Source of the DNA: Polyangium sp. 15x6
Lineage (GTDB): Bacteria > Myxococcota_A > Polyangia > Polyangiales > Polyangiaceae
DNA length: 64,000 nt
Reading direction: 5' to 3'
Assembly (NCBI RefSeq): GCF_029960785.1
Contig: NZ_JASBQE010000001.1
Location: 186,001-250,000, forward strand
This document shows positions 16,425 to 26,421 of the stretch, in pieces. The position numbers and the translations under genes were made by a program. Numbering within the stretch: position 1 is the stretch's first letter; each line of letters opens with the position of its first letter. The notes under the pieces were generated by a model that worked only from the letters and a program-made list of their open reading frames with translations, had not been told where the DNA came from and did not search any database.

Positions 16425-18367
16425 GCCTCGCAAACCTCGCCACCTCGCCGTTCGTCGCGGCGCTCGGGCTCGCGCTGCTCCATTTCCTCTGGCAAGGCGC
16501 GGTGATCGCCCTCTTTCTCGCCGCGACCCTCGCGGGCCTGCCGCGCAGCCACGCCGCCGCGCGGTACACCGCCGCCTGCGCCGCGCTCGCCTTCATGGCG
16601 CTCGCGCCGCTGCTGACGTTCGCCTATTTCCACGCGTCCTTCGCAGCCGAATCGTTTGTCTCGCCAAGCGCCTGGTCCACGCTCGCCGCGCCCGCGGCGG
16701 GCAGCAATCCACCCCTGTGGCCCGCGATCGTCGTGATGGCGTGGGTCCTTGGCGCGCTCTTCATGTCGGCCCGCCTCGCCGTGGGGCTCGCGCGCCTTTC
16801 GTCCTTGATTCGCCATCACACGGTGCCCGTGTCCTCGGCGCTCGAGGTTCGCTTCGACAAACTCGCCCGGCGCGTCGGCGTCCGGAAGGGCGTGCGGCTC
16901 GTCGGCTCGGATCGCGTGGACGTGCCCATGGTCATCGGCTGGCTTCGGCCCGTCGTGCTCGTGCCGATCGCCGCGCTCACGGATCTTCCGCCGTCTTGCC
17001 TCACGGCCTTGCTCGCGCACGAGCTCTCGCACGTGCGCAGGTTCGACTTCCTGACGAACATCCTGCAATCGATCGTCGAGGCAGCGCTGTTCTATCACCC
17101 GGCCGTCCACTGGGTCTCGCGCGTCGCGCGGAGGGAGCGCGAGCACCTCTGCGACGATGACGCCGTGGCAGCCGTCGGAGACCCGGTTCGTTATGCCCGC
17201 GCTCTCGCCGCGCTGGAGGGGATGCGCGCACGTACGCCCGAGCTCGCGCTCGGATCGAATGGAGGTTCACTCGTCATGAGGATTCGACGTCTGATCGATG
17301 GCAAAACGCCCCACGCGCCCACGGGTCGCGCCCTCGCCGCGCCGGCGCTCGCGCTCGCGAGCACGCTCGGGCTCGCCCTCGCCACGCTCGCCGCTTGTGG
17401 CGGAGAGGCGCCTGCCGCCGTGGAGAAGCCCGGCCTCACCGAAACGAAGTTCGAGACGGCCGCGCTCGGCATTCCCTGGCTGCCGCCCGCGATCGCGCGC
17501 TGGGAATCGGCCATCGCCGCGTCTGCCCGCAAGGGCAACGTCGATCCCGAGGCCGTCGCGATCCTCACGCTCGTCGAATCGTGCGGCGATCCGAAGGCGA
17601 AGAGCCCGGCCGGCGCCCTCGGCCTGATGCAGCTCATGCCCGGCACCGCCGTCACGGTCGCCAAGGAGCTCGGCATCGCCGATCATACCGACGAACGCCT
17701 GCTCGATCCGGCCTACAACCTCGAGCTCGGCGCCTCGTATTTCGGCAAGCAGTTCGTCGAGTTTGGCAAGAAAGACCCATCGCGCGCGTTCGAGCTCTCG
17801 GCCGCGGCGTACAACGGCGGCGAGAACCGCGTGCGCGCGTGGCTCGACGGCAAGGCGGAGCTCTCCGAAGAAACCGAGAAATACCGCGCGCTCGCCACGG
17901 GGATGTGGAACGAGCGTCACGCGGCGCGCTCGACGACGTACGATACGTGGCGTGAGCGCGTGCGCGGAAAGGTGGCCTCGCGCTCCTCGCACCCGCTCCC
18001 CGGCGCGCGCGTGACCTTGCATTTCGGCGGTGCCACGCCCGGACAAACGGGCGCGCCGCACGAAGGCGTGGACCTCGCGGCTGCGGCCGGGACCACGGTG
18101 CTCGCGCCCCTCGATGGGAAGGTGGACCGCATCGAGAAGAACGCGAAAGGCGAGCCCGTGCTGGTCCTCGCGCACGGCCGCGGCATCGAGACGCGGTATC
18201 GCCATCTCGCGAACGTGAAAGCAGAGGTCGGCGCGGTCGTCACGCGCGGCGACGTCCTCGGCGAGGTCGGCGCGCCCGAGGGCGGTCCGCACGTCCACTT
18301 CGAGGTGCGCGACAATGGCGAGGCGATCGATCCGGCGCGTTATCTCGGCCAGAACGCCGCGCCCTGA
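16421..18367 (+). CDS. M56 membrane protease fused to lytic transglycosylase and M23 peptidase domains
   Basis: The 648-residue protein combines three enzymes. Residues 1-290 are a BlaR1/MecR1-type M56 metalloprotease: membrane helices near 12-38, 50-72, 100-122, and the zinc motif H200-E-L-S-H204 with a downstream EREHLCDDDAVA. A fourth helix (305-325) ends LATLAACGG. Residues about 355-500 are an SLT lytic transglycosylase with catalytic Glu386 in LVESCGD, then GALGLMQLMPGT and AAAYNGGENRV. Residues about 520-645 are an M23 (LytM/Gly-Gly endopeptidase) domain with His547, Asp551, His624 and His626. The last two should lie in the periplasm, where BlaR1 has its penicillin sensor. It is co-translated with the BlaI-like repressor. 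LATLAAC (Cys326) resembles a lipobox; an internal start at Met286 (17276) would give a separate lipoprotein and cannot be excluded. Confidence 0.88.
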   Translation: MSLANLATSPFVAALGLALLHFLWQGAVIALFLAATLAGLPRSHAAARYTAACAALAFMALAPLLTFAYFHASFAAESFVSPSAWSTLAAPAAGSNPPLWPAIVVMAWVLGALFMSARLAVGLARLSSLIRHHTVPVSSALEVRFDKLARRVGVRKGVRLVGSDRVDVPMVIGWLRPVVLVPIAALTDLPPSCLTALLAHELSHVRRFDFLTNILQSIVEAALFYHPAVHWVSRVARREREHLCDDDAVAAVGDPVRYARALAALEGMRARTPELALGSNGGSLVMRIRRLIDGKTPHAPTGRALAAPALALASTLGLALATLAACGGEAPAAVEKPGLTETKFETAALGIPWLPPAIARWESAIAASARKGNVDPEAVAILTLVESCGDPKAKSPAGALGLMQLMPGTAVTVAKELGIADHTDERLLDPAYNLELGASYFGKQFVEFGKKDPSRAFELSAAAYNGGENRVRAWLDGKAELSEETEKYRALATGMWNERHAARSTTYDTWRERVRGKVASRSSHPLPGARVTLHFGGATPGQTGAPHEGVDLAAAAGTTVLAPLDGKVDRIEKNAKGEPVLVLAHGRGIETRYRHLANVKAEVGAVVTRGDVLGEVGAPEGGPHVHFEVRDNGEAIDPARYLGQNAAP

Positions 18368-20337
18368 TCACGGGCCGCCCTGTCGAGCACGCGTCCGAGC
18401 AGCCCTGGCGCCGCGATGGCGTCGGGGCAATGGGCGAGCGGGTAGGTTTTTCCGTCTTCGCGACACGTGAAGAAATCGGCCGACGTGGTGCCCAGCGTAT
18501 CGACGATCCCGTCGGCCATGACGAAGGCCGCGCCCGGCCGATCGAGCACACCGAAGCTCGCCACGGGCCGGATCGGATCCCCATCACGCGACGGATCCTC
18601 CACGTCGAGCCTGCAGACCGCGTCCCAGCACTCGAGCAGGAGCCGCCGCTTGGCCGACTCCCAGGGTTCGACGGGCGCATTGGGATCTCCGCCGAGCAGG
18701 CCGATGAGGCCCGCTTCTCCGAAGGACTTCAGCTTGCCCGTATCAAGGTCGAGCACGAGCACGTGATCCCGGTCGACCGCGATCTGCGCAGTCGTCTCGT
18801 CCTGCGCCAGGATGGCGGACACGGCCTTGCCGCCGGTGCGCACGACGCGACGGGTTTTTCCAGTCGAACCATCGACGATCACGACCTCGCCCCGCCGCGT
18901 CCCGACGAGGATCCGATCCCCCGAGGCGTCGAACCCCACCGCGCTCGCGGGCCCGTTCGTCCGCAGGGAATGGCGCGGCTTCAACGTGGTGCCCTGTCGC
19001 TCCCACACGATCGCCGCGCCGTCCTTGCCTACCGTGGCCACGGCGCCCTTTGCGTGGATCGCCAGCGAGGACAGGGGCGGGAGCGGACCGTTTTTCAGGA
19101 CGATCGGTTGTCCCGTCCGCACATTCCACATCCGCGCCGTGCCATCGTCCCACACCGCGCCGAGCAGCACGGCTCCGTCCGCGAGCGGGCCCGCGCCGAG
19201 CGCCCCGCCTCGCAGGTGGAGGCCGAGCGTGAGCCCGTCGGCCGTCAGGTCCCCCGGGCGTCGCAGAAAGACGTGCGTGTCGTGCGCAACGACGACACGG
19301 TCCCCCTCCGGCGACAGCGCTGCGACGGTCTCGGCCCAAGGGCGGCGGGACGGCGGCACGGTGAAGGTCCGCGCGTCCTGTGTCACGGTCGTCACGTCCT
19401 CCTTTTGCAAGACGTCGACGATATGCCCATCCGAGGCAATTCCGACAAACCTTGCGTCTGGACGAACCTGCCCGAGGCGCACCGGCGGCGCCCCGGACAC
19501 GGGGAGGCCCCAGATCTGCCCGCCTTCCACCTCGGAAATGAGGCGATCGCCCTGGAACCGCAGGCTTTTCGGTGCACCGGACAGGCTCGCGAGCTCGCGG
19601 ACGACGTGTCCGTCGGGTAAACCTCGCAATCGAATCCGACCGTCCTTCGTGCCGAGCGCCAGCGTGCTCCCGTCCTCCGAGAGCGCCATTGCGGTGAAGG
19701 AAGGATCGCTGAACGTGGCCAGCGGATCGCCCGAGGGGAGCCGTCGCAGAAAGACCTTTCCATCGCGGAAAACGCCGACGGCCACGGCCGTGTTGGCGAC
19801 CGAGAGCCGGAACCCGCCGAACCCGGAAGGTGGTTCGATATCGAACGCGTGGGACGCGCCCGTGCGCGGATCGAGGAACGCGAGTATCGCAGCGGGGCCA
19901 CCCAAACCGCCGACGCCCCGCCGGGCCACGATCGCGAGGGTCTCGCCCGATGGCGTGAAGGCCATTTCGTCGAGGCTGAAGTCGTGCAAACGGAGCGAGG
20001 CGATCTCGTCGCCCTCCGCGGCCGTATGCACGGTGACCTCGACATTGGTGAACCCGAAGCACCCGGCCGCCGCGGATTCATGGTCCGCGACGGCCACGAG
20101 CGCGCCCCCGGCCGACACCGCCACACCGCCGATATCATCGAAGTCGTGCGTCAACTGCACGCTACGGCGCGAGGGCCAGGCGTTCCCGGCAGACGACGCG
20201 CTCTCCTTCGGCGCAGCCTGAGCCGACACCACCGGTCGAGCCGCGGGCTCCGCGACCTTTTGCGCTTCCCGCCCCGCACACCCGACGGCGAGCAAGACGG
20301 CGGCGAGCGCTGGAAACAAAAGCGAACGGGGGCGCAT
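18340..20337 (-). CDS. WD40-like beta-propeller lipoprotein
   Basis: The 665-residue product begins MRPRSLLFPALAAVLLAVGC, a lipoprotein signal with Cys20. The rest is a string of beta-propeller blades (GGVAVSAGGALVAVADHES, EMAFTPSGETLAIVARRG, AMALSEDGSTLALGTKDGRI, AVGFDASGDRILVGTRRGE), mostly in the WD40-like form of a sequence reading successive values. Two propellers would fit the length. No catalytic residues are seen, so it is likely a scaffold or binding protein on the outer face of a membrane. Its 3' end overlaps the convergent M56-fusion gene by 28 bases. A methyltransferase-like lipoprotein gene lies 47 bases upstream on the same strand. Confidence 0.82.
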   Translation of the reverse strand: MRPRSLLFPALAAVLLAVGCAGREAQKVAEPAARPVVSAQAAPKESASSAGNAWPSRRSVQLTHDFDDIGGVAVSAGGALVAVADHESAAAGCFGFTNVEVTVHTAAEGDEIASLRLHDFSLDEMAFTPSGETLAIVARRGVGGLGGPAAILAFLDPRTGASHAFDIEPPSGFGGFRLSVANTAVAVGVFRDGKVFLRRLPSGDPLATFSDPSFTAMALSEDGSTLALGTKDGRIRLRGLPDGHVVRELASLSGAPKSLRFQGDRLISEVEGGQIWGLPVSGAPPVRLGQVRPDARFVGIASDGHIVDVLQKEDVTTVTQDARTFTVPPSRRPWAETVAALSPEGDRVVVAHDTHVFLRRPGDLTADGLTLGLHLRGGALGAGPLADGAVLLGAVWDDGTARMWNVRTGQPIVLKNGPLPPLSSLAIHAKGAVATVGKDGAAIVWERQGTTLKPRHSLRTNGPASAVGFDASGDRILVGTRRGEVVIVDGSTGKTRRVVRTGGKAVSAILAQDETTAQIAVDRDHVLVLDLDTGKLKSFGEAGLIGLLGGDPNAPVEPWESAKRRLLLECWDAVCRLDVEDPSRDGDPIRPVASFGVLDRPGAAFVMADGIVDTLGTTSADFFTCREDGKTYPLAHCPDAIAAPGLLGRVLDRAARDQGAAFWPR

Positions 20338-20384
20338 GGTCCTTTTAGTCCGATGCGCCCCCGTCCTTGGGTCGTGGCAGGAAG

Positions 20385-21470
<1,086 letters not shown>

Positions 21471-21560
21471 GGGGCGCATCCTTGCCCCAACGGAAACGGG
21501 AAGGCAATGGGGCCGCAGTTTCGTGTTGCTACACCGCGCCATCCCAGTAGAGTGGAAATT

Positions 21561-21920
21561 ATGTCCACACTTACGGAAAACAAGTTGCTTGTGTGCTTAC
21601 TCTCGTTTTCCATGGCCGCGTTTGGCGCGCTCGCGGGGTGCGGCAGCGACAGCGAGGCGCTCGGCGCGTGCCCGCCCGACTCGTCCGCGCAGCAGACGGC
21701 GGGCCTGAGCGTGATCACCAATTCCTGCACGGTTTGCCACAACCCGAATTACGCCAACGGAACGCCAGCGGGGGGATACGATTTCACGTCGGCGGACGAA
21801 ATCAAGGCGGAGGCGGCGGAGATGTACAGCGAGGCCGCGGAAGGCGCGATGCCTCCGACCGGCAAGCTGAGCGAGACCGATCTCGAAGCGCTGCGGGTTT
21901 ATCTGGCCTGCACGCAGTGA
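21561..21920 (+). CDS. Small lipoprotein with one c-type heme motif
   Basis: The 119-residue product has a lipobox LAGC (Cys27) and one CxxCH heme-binding motif, Cys56-T-V-Cys59-His60. Met97 in EGAMPPTGKLSETD is in the right place to be the distal ligand, and ETDLEALRVYLAC is the usual last helix of a cytochrome c fold. It could carry electrons in the periplasm or be a small surface heme protein. The ATG follows AGTGGAAATT, so ribosome binding is not strong. It is divergent from the methyltransferase-like gene and convergent with a hydrolase gene. Confidence 0.82.
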   Translation: MSTLTENKLLVCLLSFSMAAFGALAGCGSDSEALGACPPDSSAQQTAGLSVITNSCTVCHNPNYANGTPAGGYDFTSADEIKAEAAEMYSEAAEGAMPPTGKLSETDLEALRVYLACTQ

Positions 21921-21927
21921 GCGTCGT

Positions 21928-23085
21928 TCAGTCGTTCGCCACGTCGAGCACGCCCGCCATGAACCGGACGAGCTCCCATTGCTGCGCGAACGACGGCTCT
22001 CCGCGGAGCTCGACGTGCTCGACGGCCGGCGTGACGAGCGCGGCGTGGAGGAGCGACGGCGGGACGTCGTGGGCGAGCCATTGGGTCTCCGAGGCCGGAA
22101 TCACCGAATCCGTCGCGCCGTGAAGCAAGAACACCGGGGCGCGTAGCTCGCCGAGGTGCCCCGCGGGCGAGACCGAGAGCGCTTGCTCGGGGTGCTTCGC
22201 AATCTCGTCGATGAGCGCCGGCACGTCGGCCTTTCCTTCGAGCAGCGCCTCGACCTTGCCGCGCGCCTCGGTGGAGAGCGCCGCGAGCTTCGCCTTCGAG
22301 GCCTCGCGATCGTCCCAGAGCCAGAGCCGGATCGCTTCGCGCGCCGCGGCCACGTCGGTCGGCGGGACGAAGGCCTCGACGTGCGAATAAAGCAGGACCA
22401 GCGCGCCATACGGGTGCGCGGCGAGCGCCTCCTTGTGCCCGTCGGGCCACGAGGTCTCGTTCTTCTTGAAAAACTCGAGCACGCGCCGCATGTCGTGGTG
22501 CGCCCCGATCGCCACGACGAACCCGATGTCCTCGGCGAACGCCCCATCCGACGCGGCGCGGAGCGCGAGCCCGCCCGCGAAGCTCATGCCCATGAGGCCC
22601 ACGGGCCGGCCGCCGAGGCGCTCGCGCAGCGAATGCGCGGCCGCGCCGAGCGTCTCGATCGAAGCAGGGTCGATACGATAATCGGCGATCTCCTTCACCT
22701 CGGGCGTGAGCACGACGACGCCCGACGCCGCGATCGCGCGGGCGAACCGCATGAGGCGCGGCTCGTCGATGGCGAGGCGGTGGACGCCGTGCACGATCAC
22801 CACGCCCGGCGCATTCGTCACGCCCACGGGCGAATACACGCGCGCCCGCACGGGGCCACGCGTGGAGGACACCTCCGTCAGGCTCTCCTCGAGCGTGTGT
22901 TTTCCGTACTCCGGCAAGAACCCCTGCGCTCGTTCGTCCGCGAAACGAAGGAGCAGCGAGGCCGCGCGCAGGTGCCGATCCGCGGGCCGCGCGAGGAGCA
23001 CGATCGCCGCGAGGATCACGAGGAGCACGGCTCGCCGGATGTTTCGTCGCTTTCGAGGCGCCTCCGCCGCCTTCGTCTCGGTCAT
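21928..23085 (-). CDS. Membrane-anchored alpha/beta hydrolase
   Basis: The 385-residue product has a basic N-terminus, one membrane helix (about 17-32) and an alpha/beta hydrolase domain: VVIVHGVH, the nucleophile elbow GMSFAGG (Ser168), a probable acid Asp in LLHGATDSVIP and base His in TPAVEHVEL. Between elbow and acid is a long helical insertion (DDREASKAKLAALSTEARGK), probably a lid. The catalytic part should face the periplasm. The start is uncertain: MTETK at 23085 has no clear Shine-Dalgarno, and an ATG further upstream (MANFTSFL) could extend it. Substrate unknown. Confidence 0.8.
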   Translation of the reverse strand: MTETKAAEAPRKRRNIRRAVLLVILAAIVLLARPADRHLRAASLLLRFADERAQGFLPEYGKHTLEESLTEVSSTRGPVRARVYSPVGVTNAPGVVIVHGVHRLAIDEPRLMRFARAIAASGVVVLTPEVKEIADYRIDPASIETLGAAAHSLRERLGGRPVGLMGMSFAGGLALRAASDGAFAEDIGFVVAIGAHHDMRRVLEFFKKNETSWPDGHKEALAAHPYGALVLLYSHVEAFVPPTDVAAAREAIRLWLWDDREASKAKLAALSTEARGKVEALLEGKADVPALIDEIAKHPEQALSVSPAGHLGELRAPVFLLHGATDSVIPASETQWLAHDVPPSLLHAALVTPAVEHVELRGEPSFAQQWELVRFMAGVLDVAND

Positions 23086-23288
23086 CGCGGAGGGAGCGTA
23101 GCAGGGCGGCGCGCCGTCCGTGGTGCGGGGTTCGTTCGAGGTCGGGAGGAACGAGGTGAAGTTCGCCATGACCTCCATCGTGGGGCGCGAAAGAGGAGGG
23201 AGCCTGTGCCGCTGGTCATGGTCCGAGGTCGATTTCCACCATGACTTTCGGCACAGGCGAGCGTGAGAGGCGCTACGATGCCCCGCGC

Positions 23289-24437
23289 ATGGATCGGCCG
23301 CCGCCCACCCGGATGCTGCTCTTCGTCGCGGGGACGCTGGCGTGGGCCGCGATCGCTCAGCCGTTCGTGCTGCCGCTCGTGCGGGATCCGGCGCGCCTTG
23401 TCGATTCGACCGCGGCGGCGAGCTTCGCGGCGCACGCGGCGTATCTGGGCGCGTTCGTCGCGAGCGCGTCGCGGCTCGACAGGCTCGGGCCGACGAGCCG
23501 GATCGTGCTGCTCGCGGTGCAATCGATCTCCGCGCTCGTGCTCGTGCACCTCCGGAACCTGTGGCTCGAAGCGGGGCTTTTGGCGATCGTCGCGGCGCAG
23601 GCGTCGCTCCTCCTCTCACGCGGCGCGGCGCTCGGCTGGGTCGCGGCGCAGACCGTGGCGATCTTTCCGTTTTACGTGGGGCGCGCCGACGTGGCGCAGG
23701 CGGCGTTCTGGACGGCCGGCGTGCTCGGCTTTCAGCTCTTCGCGACGACGATCGGGACGGTGGCGCGGCACGAGGCGGCCGCGCGCGCCGAGCTCTCGCG
23801 GGTCAACGCCGAGCTCCGCGCCGCGCAGGTGATGCTCGCCGAGAGCGCGCGCACGGCCGAGCGGCTGCACATCGCGCGCGAATTGCACGACGCCGTGGGC
23901 CATCACCTCACGGCGATGAGCATCCACCTCGAGCTCGCGCGCCGCACGTCGCCCGGCGAAGAGACCCTCGCGCGGGCGCACGAGCTCGCGAAGAGCACGC
24001 TCTCCGAGGTGCGCGGCGTCGTGCGCGCGATGCGCGAGGAGCGCACGCTCGACCTGCCGCGCGCGATCGAGGCGCTCGCCGCGGGTTTGCCGCGCCCCCG
24101 GGTGCACGTCGATCTCGCCGAGGGGCTCGTGATCGAGGACGACGCGCTCGCCCACGCGCTCTTTCGCGGCGTGCAGGAGGCCATCACGAATGCGGCGCGC
24201 CACGGCGGCGCGGAGAACCTGTGGATCCGGCTCACCGAAGAGCCGGAAGGCGTCGTGCTCGAAGCGCGCGACGACGGGCGAGGGGCGACGAGCGCCGCGG
24301 AGGGCAGCGGCCTCTCGGGCTTGCGTGAGCGGATCGAGGCGCTCGGCGGGGCCTTGACCGTGACGCCGGGTCCGGGCAAAGGTTTTGAATGGCGCGCGGT
24401 CGTCCCGCCGCGCCAGAGGACGATGGCTGCGCCGTGA
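23289..24437 (+). CDS. NarL-type sensor histidine kinase
   Basis: The product, about 382 residues, has five or six predicted membrane helices in residues 8-155 with little outside the bilayer, then a HisKA_3 dimer/phosphoacceptor region (IARELHDAVGHHLTAMSIHL, His200) and a HATPase domain (EAITNAARHGG, DGRG, GLSGLRERIEALGG). The small extracytoplasmic part suggests a signal within or near the membrane. The ATG at 23289 (MDRPPPTRM) is preferred over 23241. The stop overlaps the next start (GTGA), encoding a response regulator, so the two form a cognate pair. Confidence 0.93.
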   Translation: MDRPPPTRMLLFVAGTLAWAAIAQPFVLPLVRDPARLVDSTAAASFAAHAAYLGAFVASASRLDRLGPTSRIVLLAVQSISALVLVHLRNLWLEAGLLAIVAAQASLLLSRGAALGWVAAQTVAIFPFYVGRADVAQAAFWTAGVLGFQLFATTIGTVARHEAAARAELSRVNAELRAAQVMLAESARTAERLHIARELHDAVGHHLTAMSIHLELARRTSPGEETLARAHELAKSTLSEVRGVVRAMREERTLDLPRAIEALAAGLPRPRVHVDLAEGLVIEDDALAHALFRGVQEAITNAARHGGAENLWIRLTEEPEGVVLEARDDGRGATSAAEGSGLSGLRERIEALGGALTVTPGPGKGFEWRAVVPPRQRTMAAP

Positions 24438-25075
24438 TTCACGTCTTGCTCGCGGACGATCAGACGCTCGTGCGGCAGGGCATCAAGAGCCTGCTCGCGC
24501 TCACGCCCGACATCCGCGTCGCCGCCGAGGCGAGTGATGGAGAGGAGGCGCTCGCGATCGTGGCCACGACCGCGCTCGACGTGCTCTTGCTCGACGTACG
24601 AATGCCGCGAAAAACCGGGCTCGACGTGCTCACGGCGCTGCGCGGAAAGCCGAAGGTTCCGCCCACGATCCTGCTCACGACGTTCGACGACGACGCCGTC
24701 GCGGCCGCGGGGATCCGGCTCGGGGCGCGGGGGTTTTTGTTGAAGGACATCGGCCTCGAGCAGCTCGCCGAGGCGATTCGCACGGTGGCCTCCGGCGGGA
24801 CGCTCTGGAACCCGGCGATCACCGAGCGGGTCCTGCGCGGGCTCGACCGCCTGAAGCCCGACGTCCCCGTGATCGAGCCGCCCACCGCGCTCACGGCGCG
24901 CGAGGTCGAGGTGCTGCGCCTCATGGCCTCGGGGGCGAGCAACCGCGAGATCGCCGAAATGCTCGGGACGGCCGAGGGCACCGTGAAGAATCACGCGTCG
25001 AGCATCTTCTCGAAGCTCGGGGTGCGTGATCGGACGAAGGCCGTGCTGCGGGCGATCGAGCTCGGGTTCATCTAG
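24434..25075 (+). CDS. NarL/FixJ-type response regulator
   Basis: The 213-residue product has a receiver domain (VIHVLLADDQTLVRQG, phosphoacceptor Asp54 in LLLDVRMP, conserved Lys in GFLLKD) and a LuxR-type helix-turn-helix (LTAREVEVLRLMASGASNRE, EGTVKNHASSIFSKLGV). A GTG that overlaps the kinase stop codon by four bases is chosen as start; a longer open frame begins at 24389 but duplicates kinase coding sequence. No target operon is evident in the window. Confidence 0.95.
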   Translation: MIHVLLADDQTLVRQGIKSLLALTPDIRVAAEASDGEEALAIVATTALDVLLLDVRMPRKTGLDVLTALRGKPKVPPTILLTTFDDDAVAAAGIRLGARGFLLKDIGLEQLAEAIRTVASGGTLWNPAITERVLRGLDRLKPDVPVIEPPTALTAREVEVLRLMASGASNREIAEMLGTAEGTVKNHASSIFSKLGVRDRTKAVLRAIELGFI

Positions 25076-25084
25076 CGAGACGCT

Positions 25085-26350
25085 TCAAGGCCGCGACAGG
25101 TACGCCACCATGAAGCACATCTCCTGATTCGTCCCCTCGCCCCAGGCGACGTCGAGCGGCGGGAAATGGGTTTGCCCTTTCCCGGTCGCCGAATTGTCCC
25201 AGGTGCATTCGGTGACGAACCGTTGCCCCGGCTGCCAGTGGATTGGCTCGTCGAACATGTAGAGCGCCTGGTGATGGAACTCGAAATCGCCTCGCCCGAC
25301 GCATGCGTTCGCGCCCGCGTCGTCCTCGATCCACGCGTCGTAGGAGCGGCCGAGCAGGTGCATGTGCGGGAGGAGCCCGTAGATCGTCGTCGTCGGCCCC
25401 TCGTTCGTGACCACGCTTCGCTCGACGTGCTTCGATGCGCCCGCGGGGATCGTGAACGGCACCGGGCCGAAGACGTCCATGAAGACCTCCGCGGCGGGCG
25501 CCTCGGTCGCGAGGCGCATCCGGTAGGCCGATCGATCCTGCGCGCCCGGCTTCGTGGCGTAATAATGCATCTGGATCACGATCTGCTCGCCCGGATCGAG
25601 CCGGATGCCCGTGTCTTTCGGGAGCTCCATGACGCCGACGCCCGGCGCGAAGGCGTGCAGGAGTTGCCAATCGAGCTCCAGCACCGGATCCCGACACGAA
25701 AACGCCTTCGTGCCCGGCGGGACCCCGTACCCCGCGCCCGCGTCGTGCCCCGCGTCCCGGTAGAGCCCGATGTGATGCACGACGAGCGGATCGCCGGGCA
25801 CCGCCTCGATCGCCTGGATCCACGCGGGCGCGTCGAGAGGATTGTCGAGCACCACGCACCAGTATTCATTGCCGTCGTCGTCCGGGGTGACCTCGTGGGC
25901 CTCGGGCATTTCGAGCACGAGATCCGGGGCGTCGATGTGCGTGACGCCGCCCGGCTTCGTCGTCGCCTCGCTCGGATCGCCGAGCGGCGCGCCCGCGTCG
26001 GCCCAGGCGCGAATGCGCGCGCGATCGTCCGGGCCGAGGTACATCCTCTCTGCGCCGGCATAGGACCGGCATGACGGATCGAGCGCGGGGGGCGGCATCT
26101 CGCCCGCCTCGACCCGCGCGGCCATCGTGGCCGCGAGCGCTTGCGCAGTCGCGGCGTCGCGCAGGTTCACCCGGCCCACGCCGCTTCCGTCGTGGCATGC
26201 GGCGCAGGATCGATCGACCAGCGGCTGGATGTCCCGATACCACGTCGGCGTGGGCTCCGGCTCGGCGCCGCATGCCGGCACCAAGGCGGCCACGCATCCC
26301 ACGAAGACGAACCCGTATCCCCGCCTTTTCCAGGCGTTTTCTTCCCTCAT
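25085..26350 (-). CDS. Cytochrome c / copper monooxygenase-like lipoprotein
   Basis: The 421-residue product has a lipobox VPAC (Cys27), a c-type heme motif SCAACH (Cys49, Cys52, His53) in a small cytochrome domain, and a C-terminal part like peptidylglycine alpha-hydroxylating monooxygenase. The two copper sites are all present: His192-His193 (VVHHIGLY), His262 (IQMHYYA), His329 and His331 (PHMHLLG), and Met411 (NQEMCFM). This family in myxobacteria and planctomycetes is thought to carry out copper-dependent redox chemistry outside the cell; substrate unknown. It starts 178 bases from a divergent TetR gene. Confidence 0.86.
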   Translation of the reverse strand: MREENAWKRRGYGFVFVGCVAALVPACGAEPEPTPTWYRDIQPLVDRSCAACHDGSGVGRVNLRDAATAQALAATMAARVEAGEMPPPALDPSCRSYAGAERMYLGPDDRARIRAWADAGAPLGDPSEATTKPGGVTHIDAPDLVLEMPEAHEVTPDDDGNEYWCVVLDNPLDAPAWIQAIEAVPGDPLVVHHIGLYRDAGHDAGAGYGVPPGTKAFSCRDPVLELDWQLLHAFAPGVGVMELPKDTGIRLDPGEQIVIQMHYYATKPGAQDRSAYRMRLATEAPAAEVFMDVFGPVPFTIPAGASKHVERSVVTNEGPTTTIYGLLPHMHLLGRSYDAWIEDDAGANACVGRGDFEFHHQALYMFDEPIHWQPGQRFVTECTWDNSATGKGQTHFPPLDVAWGEGTNQEMCFMVAYLSRP

Positions 26351-26392
26351 GACGCACCTCTCCCGCCTGCGCGCGTTCTGGGACGCGGCAGT

Positions 26393-26421
26393 TCAAACGG
26401 TTGTTTCAAACAGTTGTTTGA
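26393..26421. promoter_or_regulatory. Tandem TCAAACA/TGTTTGA operator between divergent genes
   Basis: TCAAACA-GT-TGTTTGA at 26406-26421 is a perfect 7-2-7 inverted repeat. A second, imperfect copy (TCAAACGGTTGTTTCA) begins at 26393 and overlaps it by three bases, so the copies repeat every 13 bases. This AT-rich dyad stands out from the GC-rich background and lies between the copper monooxygenase-like gene and a TetR gene, the natural binding protein. Confidence 0.6.

Noticed and set aside
16421-17275. Separate M56 gene ending before the hydrolase domains
   Set aside because: The frame is continuous through RIRRLIDG, typical of M56 C-termini, and no stop or shift occurs; kept as one gene with the alternative noted.
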